Part shown: one piece after another, positions 34,627 to 43,864 of the stretch
How the letters are laid out: every line of letters begins with the position of its first letter
Numbering within the stretch: position 1 is the first letter of the stretch
The notes under the pieces: model-generated
Seen by the model: the letters and a program-made list of their open reading frames with translations, nothing else
What the model was told of the DNA's origin: nothing
Database searches by the model: none
Made by a program: the position numbers and the translations under genes
DNA from: Mariprofundus sp. UBA1536
Lineage (GTDB): Bacteria; Pseudomonadota; Zetaproteobacteria; Mariprofundales; Mariprofundaceae
NCBI GenBank assembly: GCA_002323245.1
Contig: DCPU01000025.1
Location: 80,763 to 144,762 of the forward strand
DNA length: 64,000 bases
Reading direction: 5' to 3'

Positions 34627-36120
34627 TTATTGCAGATGGGCGCTGAGTAAGGGCAATAGGCTTCCATCATTGCGTGGAATAAAACCCTGTAAACGCGGGC
34701 CATTTACAGCGACAACCGCGTCAAACCACAAAGGGATATAAACAACATCATCATGCATTTGTTGCTGAATATTAGCGTAAAGTTTTTTTCTCGCCGTGAT
34801 ATCAGCACTGGTTGCGGCTTCATCAAGCCAGACATCGACTTGCTTGTTGCTGTAGTGGCCACGGTTGGAGCCTTTGGGCGGCATCATATCGCTATGTAAA
34901 ATCCATCTGTAAATATCCGGATCAGTGATGCCAACCCATGAGAGGGAAAACACCTGAAAATCACCGCGTTTGATACGGGCATAAAAGCCGCCCCATTCCA
35001 GCGACTCTATCGATACATCCACACCGATTTTCTGCCAGCTATCGGCAATGGCAGTCACCAATCGCAAACGGGTGGGGTTGGTGCTGGTGCGATAATTGAT
35101 GCTGAAACGAATACCGTTGGCATCGCGCGGAAAACCGGCTAAATCTAGTAGTTGCTCAGCTTTTTTGCTATCAAATGAGGTTGTTGGAAGCGTTGTGGCG
35201 GCCCAATGTTTGGGCGTGAGAATGCTTTCCCCTAGTGTTGGTGAATCGCCAAACAAGGCTTTTTTGAGTAGGTCTCTATCCAGCGATAGTGCCAGTGCGC
35301 GGCGCACCTGCTGATTTTGAAGTATGGGGTCTTCTAAATTTAAACCCAAATAGGAGAAGGTGGTGGAGGGCTGGGATGTAATGGTGATGCCATTTTGCTT
35401 TTTGAGCCATGGCAAAAGATGCGGCGGCAAATCGTTTTGTGTAAAATCAATTTCCCCGCGCACCAACTTTAAGACGCGGGTGACAGGGTCTTTGATGGTT
35501 TGAATGCGAATGTTTTGAATATGGTTTTGTGATGTGGCTGCGCTAAGGGCGAGGGTAGTGTTGTTCCAATCATCAAGTTTGTAAGCCCCGCATCCCATAG
35601 TGGCTTTGGCGCGGTGAGGCTGGGCTGCCCACGATGCGGGAAGGATGCCGATATTAAGGCGGGTGAGTAAGGAAGCATCGGCTTGATTCAGGTGCAGGGT
35701 AAGGTGGGTGTTATCTTTTACATCAATGCTTTGAACAGCTGCGAAACCAGCTTTGAGCGGGCTGGCGACATTGGGGTCTAAAATTCCATAGATGGTGGCT
35801 GCTACATCATGTGCTATGACCTTGCTACCATTATGAAAAAACACATCTTCACGCAGTGTAAACGACCAAGTATAGGGGTCTAACTGGTGCCAAGTTTTGG
35901 CGAGGTTAGGGCGTGGTAAAAAATCTTCGCCAAGGGAAACTAAGCTGCAATGCATCAGCTCTTGAATACGATATGAGGCAGCATCTGTAGCAAATCTGGG
36001 GTCTAGGCTAATCGGTGCGGTGGCTAGGCCAATGCGCAAGGTGTTGGTTGCGGGCGGTTGATTTTGGCAAGCGCTGAGCAGTAAGGCAGCAAAAATAAAG
36101 CCCAACTTTAACATACCCAC
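34627..36120 (-). CDS. Peptide/dipeptide-type ABC substrate-binding lipoprotein (SBP family 5)
   Basis: This 497-residue protein has a lipoprotein signal ('LGFIFAALLLSACQNQPP'; Cys at about residue 18). 'LDPRFATDAASYRIQEL' and 'WSFTLREDVFFHNGSKVIAHDVAATI' are typical of solute-binding protein family 5 (OppA/DppA-like). No permease or ATPase genes adjoin it, so it is an orphan binding protein or serves a transporter elsewhere. Its first 13 nt overlap the 3' end of the rRNA methyltransferase gene. Confidence 0.9.
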   Translation of the reverse strand: MGMLKLGFIFAALLLSACQNQPPATNTLRIGLATAPISLDPRFATDAASYRIQELMHCSLVSLGEDFLPRPNLAKTWHQLDPYTWSFTLREDVFFHNGSKVIAHDVAATIYGILDPNVASPLKAGFAAVQSIDVKDNTHLTLHLNQADASLLTRLNIGILPASWAAQPHRAKATMGCGAYKLDDWNNTTLALSAATSQNHIQNIRIQTIKDPVTRVLKLVRGEIDFTQNDLPPHLLPWLKKQNGITITSQPSTTFSYLGLNLEDPILQNQQVRRALALSLDRDLLKKALFGDSPTLGESILTPKHWAATTLPTTSFDSKKAEQLLDLAGFPRDANGIRFSINYRTSTNPTRLRLVTAIADSWQKIGVDVSIESLEWGGFYARIKRGDFQVFSLSWVGITDPDIYRWILHSDMMPPKGSNRGHYSNKQVDVWLDEAATSADITARKKLYANIQQQMHDDVVYIPLWFDAVVAVNGPRLQGFIPRNDGSLLPLLSAHLQ

Positions 36121-37364
36121 AAGCTCACAGACTCGACATGACCTGCGTAGGGGAATAAATCGAGTGGGCGTAAGGCTTTGAGTTTAAAACCAGCATCAGC
36201 CAAGGCTTTGGCATCACGCGCGCCCGATGCCGGGTCACAATTGACCATGATGATTTGTAACGGATAAAGGTGTTTGATGAGCTTGGCCACCGCTTTGGCG
36301 CCTGTGCGTGGTGGGTCGATAATCAGTGTATCGGCACCAATTAATTCGCTGATATCAAATTTTCCAAACAAGTTGATGATGTTGTAGTTTGCATCCAATT
36401 TCAGGCGCTTGGCGTTAGCATTGGCAGCTTTCACGCTGCTGGGATTCACTTCCGCACCAATGACTTTGACGCCAAAGGCAGCAGCGATAGGCAGCGATAA
36501 ATTGCCGCAGCCTGAAAATAAATCGACAACGCGGCGCGAGTGTTGGCACCAATCCAAGATTTGCGAAATTAACGTTTGATTGCCTTCCTGGTGTCCTTGG
36601 ATGAAATCAAGAGGACCAATTTGGATAGCGATGTTTTGCTTTTTAAATGGAGAAAGAGCAACCACATCAAACAAAGGATGTGGGGTGTTGAGGGCCTTGA
36701 TGGATGGCGTATTAATAACCTTCCACCACCAAAGTGCCTCCTTGATGTTTGGGGTATTAAGTTGTTCGGGTTTGGCATCTAGAGATTCCAATATGATGTG
36801 GAAACCATCATCAAGCATCACAGCTTGAATGCTATGAATATTTGTTGGTAATTCTGAAAGCTTGGCTTCAATTTGATTGCGTAAGGCATCCAAATCTTGA
36901 TGTAGGGCAAAGCAAGTATCGGTGTGAACAAGTTCATGGCTGAAGCGTTTGTAAAAGCCAAGTTTGCCATCTTGCATAAACCAGCGTGCGCGACGCCTGC
37001 CCGCAAAGGTTTGTTGCTGACTTTGGATGGGTATGATTGTTGTTTGTGTGTCGATAAAAGCGCTGAAGTTTTGCGTTACCCAGTCGGTTTTGCAAATGCT
37101 TTGTTGGCTAGGCGCCATGTATTGAAAAGCACAACCACCACAACTATCGGCGACTTTGCAGGCTGGTTTGATGCGGTCAGGGCTTGGTGTTAAAACCTGA
37201 ATTACAGTGCCACGAAAGGTACCGCGTTTTTTATCGTGGATTTGGCAGCTTACCAATTCACCAACCAACACATTGGGCACCAAGACATTGCCCTCATGAT
37301 GACGAACGAGTCCTTCACCGCCGGGCAAGACTGTATCTACATTGCCTTCAATAGTTGCCTTCAC
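36108..37364 (-). CDS. rlmD: 23S rRNA (uracil-5-)-methyltransferase, RlmD/RumA family
   Basis: This 418-residue protein has a TRAM domain at the N-terminus ('VDTVLPGGEGLVRHHEGNVL') and the iron-sulfur cysteine motif 'CKVADSCGGCAFQY'. The SAM-binding strand is 'VVDLFSGCGNLSLPIAAAFG', and the nucleophile Cys is in 'IIMVNCDPASGARDAKAL' (usual form SCNP-TLARD). Family: RlmD/RlmC/TrmA m5U methyltransferases; the 4Fe-4S cysteines favour the RumA type. The RlmC/RlmD choice is not certain. Confidence 0.85.
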   Translation of the reverse strand: MKATIEGNVDTVLPGGEGLVRHHEGNVLVPNVLVGELVSCQIHDKKRGTFRGTVIQVLTPSPDRIKPACKVADSCGGCAFQYMAPSQQSICKTDWVTQNFSAFIDTQTTIIPIQSQQQTFAGRRRARWFMQDGKLGFYKRFSHELVHTDTCFALHQDLDALRNQIEAKLSELPTNIHSIQAVMLDDGFHIILESLDAKPEQLNTPNIKEALWWWKVINTPSIKALNTPHPLFDVVALSPFKKQNIAIQIGPLDFIQGHQEGNQTLISQILDWCQHSRRVVDLFSGCGNLSLPIAAAFGVKVIGAEVNPSSVKAANANAKRLKLDANYNIINLFGKFDISELIGADTLIIDPPRTGAKAVAKLIKHLYPLQIIMVNCDPASGARDAKALADAGFKLKALRPLDLFPYAGHVESVSLWVC

Positions 37365-37379
37365 TGCAAACAGCCGTAC

Positions 37380-39200
37380 TTATAGCAACAAATCAATCGG
37401 GCCAATCGTGATAGGCTCAACAGTTTTGAATAATAAACGAATGGTGGAGATATGTTTAACCTTGCGGGAAACATTGCTGATGGTCACAGCCACGTCCACA
37501 TCATCATCTTCGCGTTCAAACAAGCGAACCCATTCGCCAGAATCAGCATCTCTGGCTTCGAGATAAATATACCCGTGCTTGAAGTCCAGTTGTCCTACAC
37601 TGGCACGTTGAATAATGATTTTGGAAAGGGTGACTGGTGTTTCAAAGCTGATAGTGCTCTCACCTTTCTTGAAGGAAGTGAAAAAGCCCTTATTGGCCAA
37701 TTCGGGAAAGAAAATATGTGAAGCGCCTGAAAATTCATCTTTTTCATTATTGGCAACTAAACTACCATCATTGCGTTTGACTTGATGCGCAGTTTGATCG
37801 GGTGCATAAATGATTGGTGGTTGCTTTGGTTTAGCCACCGCTACCAGAGTGGGTTTGCTTACCACAGCAGGTTTAGAAGCTGGTTTTGGTGCTTCTTTTA
37901 CAGGTGTAGGTTTCACTTCTTTTTTAGGCGCTGTTGTTGCTGGTTCAGGCGTGATGATTGGCGCCTCACTCTTGGCCATTGATTGAACTTCATGCTGCGT
38001 AGGTTGTTCTTCCAATTTGATACTAGGCGCTTTGTGTGGCGGCACGATACTGGCTGCTTGGGTTTGCAAGGCTGTTTCTTCAGCTTTGTTCATAAGCGTA
38101 ATCACAGCGGAGCCAAGCATGATAAAAAACAAGGCCAATGCGGCCAAGTGTTTATTTTGTTTGCTCAGTTTAGGTGATATCGGCTCGAAAATTGTTTTGA
38201 GCTTGCGTTTGGCCAGATGAATCCATTGCTGGGCGACTTCAGCATTGCTGGGCGCGCGGCCTGGGGTGCGGACTGGTTGTTTGTTCTCATGCTTGGGGTG
38301 TTTGCGGCGCTCGCGAATATTGGTGCGAATGTTTTTGATAATGCTGCGCACAGTGGCGGCATCACGCGGGCGATTGTTTTTGTTTTTCTCAAGCAGGCTT
38401 AGAATTAAATCCGATATTTCAGTCGGGATGTCTGGATTCTCAACACATGGTGTAGGCGCAGGTTCGCGCACCTGTTTTTCCATGATTTCAAACTCGCCGC
38501 CGTTGCTTGTAGCGTCAAAGGGTAGCTTTCCCACCAACATGAAATACAGCAAAATACCAAACGCATACAAATCGGTGCGTGAGTCGATAGCTTGGTTGAG
38601 AATTTGCTCGGGCGACATATAACGAAACGAACCAACAGTTGCACCGCTTTGGGTTAGGTCATCTTCCCCTTCTTCGGGTTTGGCCAAGCCGAAGTCCAAC
38701 AGTTTGACTTCACCTTGATTGGAAACCAACACATTGGCGGGTTTTAAGTCTCTGTGCACCATGCCAAATTGGTGGGGCGCTTCAAGACCTGAAAGGATAT
38801 CAAGGGCAATGTTGAGTTTAATTTCTAACGAAAGTTGAGGGTTCTTTTTGAGGTAGGCTTTAAGGTCGATGCCTTCAACCATCTCCATGACCAAGGCCAT
38901 ATGTTCTTCATCTTCATACAAAGAGAGTAGGGTGACGATATTGGGATGCATGAGTTTAGCATGCCTCCTTGCTTCGCGGCGGAACCTGGCTTTAAGGTTT
39001 TCATGACGCAGCAAGTGCGGGTGCAACACTTTGATTGCAACTTTACGGCCAAGATTGTCATCCATGGCTTCATATACAATGCCCATGCCGCCCTGACCCA
39101 AACGCGAAGTGATGGTGTAAGGGCCGAGTTTGGTGACGTCACCAATCTTATTAGGCTGCCGATTTAAGTCGTCCAATGATTCTCCCAAGCTATCAACCAC
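37380..39200 (-). CDS. Hanks-type serine/threonine protein kinase with periplasmic C-terminal domain
   Basis: This 606-residue protein has a kinase domain at residues ~27-290: Gly-rich loop 'LGQGGMGIVYEAMDD', Lys in 'VAIKVLHPHLL', catalytic loop 'VHRDLKPANVL', DFG 'LLDFGLAKPEEG' and 'SFRYMSPEQI'. A single membrane helix ('LAALALFFIMLGSAVITLM', ~355-373) is followed by a Pro/Lys-rich linker and a ~110-residue beta-rich periplasmic domain ('DEFSGASHIFFPELANKGFF') resembling a discoidin-type sandwich. There are no PASTA repeats, so the ligand is unknown. It ends 15 bp before the rRNA methyltransferase start. Confidence 0.94.
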   Translation of the reverse strand: MVDSLGESLDDLNRQPNKIGDVTKLGPYTITSRLGQGGMGIVYEAMDDNLGRKVAIKVLHPHLLRHENLKARFRREARRHAKLMHPNIVTLLSLYEDEEHMALVMEMVEGIDLKAYLKKNPQLSLEIKLNIALDILSGLEAPHQFGMVHRDLKPANVLVSNQGEVKLLDFGLAKPEEGEDDLTQSGATVGSFRYMSPEQILNQAIDSRTDLYAFGILLYFMLVGKLPFDATSNGGEFEIMEKQVREPAPTPCVENPDIPTEISDLILSLLEKNKNNRPRDAATVRSIIKNIRTNIRERRKHPKHENKQPVRTPGRAPSNAEVAQQWIHLAKRKLKTIFEPISPKLSKQNKHLAALALFFIMLGSAVITLMNKAEETALQTQAASIVPPHKAPSIKLEEQPTQHEVQSMAKSEAPIITPEPATTAPKKEVKPTPVKEAPKPASKPAVVSKPTLVAVAKPKQPPIIYAPDQTAHQVKRNDGSLVANNEKDEFSGASHIFFPELANKGFFTSFKKGESTISFETPVTLSKIIIQRASVGQLDFKHGYIYLEARDADSGEWVRLFEREDDDVDVAVTISNVSRKVKHISTIRLLFKTVEPITIGPIDLLL

Positions 39201-39298
39201 TGATAGGCACAGTGTTTGCGGATTCTTGGTGTTGGCGCTTGAATGTCAAGGCGAATAAATGCTTGATTCCGTGGAATTTTATGCACAAAAATAGGATG

Positions 39299-39799
39299 CT
39301 AAGCTTGCTTGCTTAATTTTTTATGCAATGGCAGGTGATGGGCATGACACAAGGCTGCAGCCAAGGCATCGGCAGCATCTTCGGCAAGTGGAAGCGGAGG
39401 GCGCAGTAGCACTTTAATCATATGCTGAATTTGTAGCTTATCAGCCCGACCATGACCAACCACGGCTTGTTTAATCTGCGTGGGTGAGTAAGCAGTAATA
39501 TCCAAATCCGCATGGCAACACGCGGCTATCAGCGCGCCTCTGGCTTGGCCTAATTTGAGTGCGGAACTAACATTCTTAGACACAAATACGTCTTCAATTG
39601 ACACAAACTGAGGCTGGTACTCACCAATAATATGGCTTAATTCTTTGAATAAAATGCCCAAACGCTCTGTAAACTCACCCGTGCCACAGCGAATCACCTG
39701 ATGATACACATGGCGCACCCGATTTCCATCCACATCAATGATGCCCACGCCTGCTTTTCGCGAGCCTGGGTCTATGCCCATAATGCGTTTACAGGCCAT
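39299..39799 (-). CDS. ruvC: Crossover junction endodeoxyribonuclease RuvC
   Basis: This is 166 residues from the ATG at 39799; the open frame continues upstream but antisense to hflD. The acidic active-site residues are in 'IMGIDPGSRKAGVGI', 'VSIEDVFVSKNVSSALKLGQ' and 'AEDAADALAAALCHAH'. RuvC resolves Holliday junctions with RuvAB; ruvAB are not in the window. The start overlaps the hflD 3' end by 11 nt, so the two are coupled. Confidence 0.96.
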   Translation of the reverse strand: MACKRIMGIDPGSRKAGVGIIDVDGNRVRHVYHQVIRCGTGEFTERLGILFKELSHIIGEYQPQFVSIEDVFVSKNVSSALKLGQARGALIAACCHADLDITAYSPTQIKQAVVGHGRADKLQIQHMIKVLLRPPLPLAEDAADALAAALCHAHHLPLHKKLSKQA

Positions 39800-40457
39800 G
39801 TTGATTGCTTTTGAGATGTTGGATGATTTTTTTGCGACCAAACACAAGACGGAAGGTGTTGCCACCATTGGTGCGCCATGCTGATGCCGCACGTATACCG
39901 GAAAAAAGAAGGCAACGAATACGGTCGGTGTTGTGCGCTTGTTTAAGAAATTCAGGTTTGCCGCGCACAATAACTCTTGGGTTGCGGGTGCTGATGGTTT
40001 CGCCGTAAAGATGCGACACTGCAGCGATAATATTGGTGTGGTAAGGGCTGCCAAAATACTGAGCTTGTTTGTGTATGCGGCTCATGCCATCAGCAATGGT
40101 GCTGAGCATATGCGGATCTTTATGAAGTTGTTTTTCAATAGCGATAAGGGTGGAGGCATGGGATAAAATATTTTTTGCATAGCTTATTTCATGGCCGCGC
40201 AGCAAGCTTTTGAGTTTGGTAGCGCCATGATAAAAGCTGCGTTCGGCTATATAATTCTTATCCAATAAAGCATCAAAAGATTGTTTGAAGTAAGTCTCAT
40301 CGACCTTGCCTGATTGAGCCAAACGCTCAACCAAACAAGCCGCTTGTACTAAAGCTGCCAAGGCAAACGCACGTTCTTTTTCTCGTTGGGCGTGGTCAAT
40401 TGGGTTATGCTTGGCGAGAATCATGCGCGTAGTGTGACGGTATGCCTTTATAGTCAC
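39789..40457 (-). CDS. hflD: HflD-like lysogenization/membrane regulator
   Basis: This 222-residue, largely helical protein is similar in layout to HflD ('ALAALVQAACLVERLAQSGKVDETYFKQSFDALL' at the N-terminus, ending with 'IRCLLFSGIRAASAWRTNGGNTFRLVFGRKKIIQHL'). The start is a GTG at 40457 or an ATG at 40424. HflD associates with the membrane and, in E. coli, with phage lambda CII. In other bacteria it is usually next to mnmA and purB, but here it is next to ruvC, so the neighbourhood is atypical. Confidence 0.8.
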   Translation of the reverse strand: MTIKAYRHTTRMILAKHNPIDHAQREKERAFALAALVQAACLVERLAQSGKVDETYFKQSFDALLDKNYIAERSFYHGATKLKSLLRGHEISYAKNILSHASTLIAIEKQLHKDPHMLSTIADGMSRIHKQAQYFGSPYHTNIIAAVSHLYGETISTRNPRVIVRGKPEFLKQAHNTDRIRCLLFSGIRAASAWRTNGGNTFRLVFGRKKIIQHLKSNQHGL

Positions 40458-40491
40458 AAGCAGAGTTTTCCCTTTTGAAGCTGGAGGTTTG

Positions 40492-41298
40492 GTGCACCAA
40501 GAAATTTGTTACTTTGACGCAGTGCGCGTCGCGTTGCGCACTTGTGATGTCGATGAAAAACTTAAGCTCACGCGCGCTTTAGCCATTGCCATGCGTGAGA
40601 AAAAATGCTCGCTAGAAAACTTTGGAGCAGCTATAGATGTGGATGCGAAAGGTATTCCCGAAAAGCCCCAGTTGGTGAAGCCCAAAGATGTGCCAAAACG
40701 CGGGTTTGGTCACAATGAAGGGCGCGCGATTATGATGCATGCCATCGCCCATATCGAATTTAATGCCATCAACCTTGCCTTGGATGCCGCCCAGCGGTTT
40801 GATGGTATGCCCAGTAAGTTTTACGAAGATTGGTTAAAAATTGCCGATGAAGAAGCTTATCATTTTGAGTTGATTCGCGCGCATTTACGTTTTTTAGGTG
40901 CTGAATATGGTGATTATCCTGCCCATGAGGGTTTATGGGATATGGCTGAAAAAACAGCGCATGATGTGCTTGAACGTATGGCCTTGGTGCCCAGGGTGCT
41001 TGAGGCTAGAGGTTTGGATGTAACCCCAGGCATTCAAGAAAAACTGCGCCAAGCTGGCGATCACCATGCAGCCACACTTTTGGATATTATTTTTGCCGAT
41101 GAGATTGGCCACGTGGCCATGGGTACCTTTTGGTTTCATTACCTTTGTAAACAGCAGAACCTTTCGCCTGAATCTACGTTTTTCAAGCTGCTGCAAACCT
41201 ATTTTCCCAAAGGTATGTATGGGCCATACAACCTTGAAGCCCGTGCTGAAGCTGGCTTTACCTCCAGCGAAATTGAACTGCTGTTGGGTAAATCCTAA
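40492..41298 (+). CDS. DUF455 ferritin-like domain protein
   Basis: This 268-residue protein starts with GTG at 40492, behind GGAGG (40483-40487). It carries ferritin-like iron ligands: E and H in 'HAIAHIEFNAINLALDAAQRF', 'WLKIADEEAYHFELIRAHLRFL' and 'IIFADEIGHVAMGTFWF', the E-x6-E-x2-H pattern of DUF455. It is related by fold to the MiaE-type tRNA hydroxylase and other di-iron enzymes; the substrate is unknown. It is convergent with mgtE, whose stop is 2 bp away. Confidence 0.88.
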   Translation: MHQEICYFDAVRVALRTCDVDEKLKLTRALAIAMREKKCSLENFGAAIDVDAKGIPEKPQLVKPKDVPKRGFGHNEGRAIMMHAIAHIEFNAINLALDAAQRFDGMPSKFYEDWLKIADEEAYHFELIRAHLRFLGAEYGDYPAHEGLWDMAEKTAHDVLERMALVPRVLEARGLDVTPGIQEKLRQAGDHHAATLLDIIFADEIGHVAMGTFWFHYLCKQQNLSPESTFFKLLQTYFPKGMYGPYNLEARAEAGFTSSEIELLLGKS

Positions 41299-41300
41299 GT

Positions 41301-42638
41301 TTAGAGTAAGAAAACCGTAGCCAGCCCCAAAAAGGCGAGAAAGCCAACCACATCCGTAACTGTGGTTAAGATGGTGCCGCTAGCAAGCGCTGGGTCGATA
41401 TCCAAGCGTTGCAGGGTGAGTGGTATCAATGCGCCTGCTAGCCCTGCAGCGATAAGATTGAGCATAATGGCGGCGGCAATGATCAATCCCAACGTATTAC
41501 CATAGGCAGGAAACCAAAACCTAGCAATCACACCAATCAACAAGGCAAAACCTAAGCCTGTGACCAAACTTACCGAGACCTCCCGTAATAAGGTGCGCTT
41601 CGCATTGCTAAAGGTAATGCGGCCAAGGGCGATGCCGCGCACCATCACGGTGAGTGTTTGTGTGCCAGCAATGCCGCCCATGCTAGCGACGATGGGCATC
41701 AATACGGCCAGTGCCACAATTTGTTGCAGGGTGGCTTCAAATTGTGAAATGACCACAGAGGCCAAGATGGCCGTAATGAGATTGAAAGTTAGCCAAATAC
41801 CACGACGGTAGGCGGTGATACCCACAGGTTCAGAGAGATCGTCTTGATCAGAAAGACCGGCAAGACGAAACATATCCTCAGTGGCTTCTTCATGCACAAC
41901 GTCGATGATATCATCGGCAGTGATGCGCCCAACCAAAACACCATGTTTATCCACCACGGGAAGGGCCAATTTGTCATATTTCTCAAACATACGCGCCACT
42001 TCTTCTTGGTCTTCATCCACGCTCACACGTGGAAAATCAGCATCGGCAATGCGCCAAACTTCATCATCGAGATTGCAGAAAAGCAGGGTGTGCAATTGAA
42101 TCACGCCAGTTAGTCTGTCATGTTGATTTACAGCGTAAATATAGTTTAAGTTTTCAATGGTTTGGCCCCAGCGGCGTAACACTTTGAGCACTTTTCGTGC
42201 TTTCCAGTCGTCGCGCACTTTAAAGAGCTCGGCCTGCATCAAACCGCCTGCAGATTCTTCATCATGTAGCATCAAAGTTTCAATGCCGCGCCTGTCTTCG
42301 GGGTCTAGGCCACTGATGACTTGCTCAGCAATTTCTGCGCTTACTGATTGCAGGATATCGGCAGCATCATCTGAATCCAAATGCTCAACTACGCTCTCAA
42401 TTTCACTGGCATTAAGCTTGGATAATACCGATTCTTGCATGCGTTCAGGCAGCTCAAGCAAGGTCTCGCCGACCTGCTCATCTGGCATAGCAGAGATGAT
42501 TTTCAAACGCTCAGTATCGTTTTTGCTGGCCATTAAGATTTCAGCCAGTTCGGTGGTGTGTAGCGATGAAAGCTGCTTTTCTAGCGCTGCGTGCTCAGCA
42601 TCCAATATGTCTTGTTGATCGCGTTCTGAAATATCCAT
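41301..42638 (-). CDS. mgtE: Magnesium transporter MgtE
   Basis: At 445 residues it has the N-terminal MgtE N domain ('LLELPERMQESVLSKL', 'EHLDSDDAADILQSV'), two CBS domains ('VIQLHTLLFCNLDDEVWRIAD', 'KYDKLALPVVDKHGVLVGRI'), and the C-terminal five-helix channel with 'VLMPIVASMGGIAGTQTLTVMVRGIALG' and 'GALIPLTLQRLDIDPALASG'. Acidic residues in the CBS/N domains sense Mg2+ and gate the pore. It overlaps the histidine kinase gene by 1 nt, so it appears to be the third gene of the regulator-kinase-mgtE unit, which is unusual for a housekeeping channel. Confidence 0.96.
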   Translation of the reverse strand: MDISERDQQDILDAEHAALEKQLSSLHTTELAEILMASKNDTERLKIISAMPDEQVGETLLELPERMQESVLSKLNASEIESVVEHLDSDDAADILQSVSAEIAEQVISGLDPEDRRGIETLMLHDEESAGGLMQAELFKVRDDWKARKVLKVLRRWGQTIENLNYIYAVNQHDRLTGVIQLHTLLFCNLDDEVWRIADADFPRVSVDEDQEEVARMFEKYDKLALPVVDKHGVLVGRITADDIIDVVHEEATEDMFRLAGLSDQDDLSEPVGITAYRRGIWLTFNLITAILASVVISQFEATLQQIVALAVLMPIVASMGGIAGTQTLTVMVRGIALGRITFSNAKRTLLREVSVSLVTGLGFALLIGVIARFWFPAYGNTLGLIIAAAIMLNLIAAGLAGALIPLTLQRLDIDPALASGTILTTVTDVVGFLAFLGLATVFLL

Positions 42639-43864
42639 TACAGACGTTCTCCCAATAGTTCTCGTAGCAGCTTGGCATCAATAGGGCTGGCCATGACTGC
42701 AAAGCCAAAATCTTGTACTTGTTTGACATAAATGTTGTTGGTTTTTTCGACAATCATCACCATGGCCATACCTTGGCGTGATAAGGCACGAATTTCGGCG
42801 ATGTCAGTTAAATCAATTGGCGTGGTACTCAATGTACCATCGACAATAATTGCATCGGGTCGCCAAGATGATTCTTGTATTTCTTGTAAGGCTTTGTATG
42901 ACGATGGGTAGGTTTTGACTTGGCATCCCCACGAGGAAAGTAGGGTGTGAAGGCTATCGCTAAGCATTTCATTTTCGTTAATAACCGCCACTTTTAAACG
43001 CTGGCGAATGACACTATCGCTGATAGGGATTGGAGCGGACTGCTCTTGTGATTTTTCATGGGCATCAAGCTGAATATAAAAGCAAGAGCCTCGACCAAGT
43101 TCAGAGCGTAAGCCAATAGGATGATTAAGCAAATTGCTCAGACGTTGGACAATAGCCAACCCCAAACCTAAACCACTTGGCGAGAGTTCAGATTTGCTCA
43201 ATTTGGTGAATTCTTGGAAAATCACTTCCTGTTTATCGTGGGGTATGCCAGTGCCTGAATCGTAGATTTCAATGCGCCACTTTTGATTGTCATCTATGGT
43301 TATTTTTCGCATGGATAACAATATATTGCTGTGCCTGGCATGACGAAAAGCATTCAGGAGAATATTGGTAATCATGCGCTCTAACATGATGGCATCTGTT
43401 TTGGCATAAGCATCACGTTGGCGAATCCTAAGCTCCACGCCATAACAGGCAGCAACGGGCAAAAATTTCATGCCGATGGCATGCACTAATTCGTGAAGTG
43501 CTATGGTTTGCAGTTGTGGTTTTTCAGCAATGTCCAAACGAGAAATATCCAAAAGCTGGTTGAGCAGGCGCGAGGTGGTTTCGTGGGCATCTTTGGCTTT
43601 ATTGATGATGCGGGTATTTTCCAAATCCAGTGTTTCAGTGTTCAATGATGCCAGAAATAAACCAAGCGCTTGGTGGGGTTGCTGTAAGTCATGGCTGGCG
43701 GTGGCCAAGAAATGCGTTTTCTTAGCGCTACTTTTTTTGCTGGAGGCGATGAGTTCCTCAGCTTCAGCACTTAGCTTTTGATTGGCGATTTGCAGGGTTT
43801 GGATGCGGTAAAATGCAAAACCAAGAGCCATAAGTAGCAATAAAATAATCACTGCAATGATCAT
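42638..43864 (-). CDS. Hybrid histidine kinase with degenerate C-terminal receiver
   Basis: This 408-residue protein has one N-terminal membrane helix ('MIIAVIILLLLMALGFAFY') and no periplasmic sensor. The HisKA phospho-acceptor His is in 'FLATASHDLQQPHQALGLF'; the HATPase domain has 'LNAFRHARHS', 'YDSGTGIPHDKQEVIFQEF' and 'GLGLGLAIVQRLSNLL'. A receiver-like domain follows. Its phospho-acceptor Asp survives ('AIIVDGTLSTT'), but the acidic pair is weakened ('VAVINENEMLS'), so phosphorylation may be poor. The 4-nt overlap with the upstream NarL-type regulator makes that regulator its likely partner. Confidence 0.92.
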   Translation of the reverse strand: MIIAVIILLLLMALGFAFYRIQTLQIANQKLSAEAEELIASSKKSSAKKTHFLATASHDLQQPHQALGLFLASLNTETLDLENTRIINKAKDAHETTSRLLNQLLDISRLDIAEKPQLQTIALHELVHAIGMKFLPVAACYGVELRIRQRDAYAKTDAIMLERMITNILLNAFRHARHSNILLSMRKITIDDNQKWRIEIYDSGTGIPHDKQEVIFQEFTKLSKSELSPSGLGLGLAIVQRLSNLLNHPIGLRSELGRGSCFYIQLDAHEKSQEQSAPIPISDSVIRQRLKVAVINENEMLSDSLHTLLSSWGCQVKTYPSSYKALQEIQESSWRPDAIIVDGTLSTTPIDLTDIAEIRALSRQGMAMVMIVEKTNNIYVKQVQDFGFAVMASPIDAKLLRELLGERL

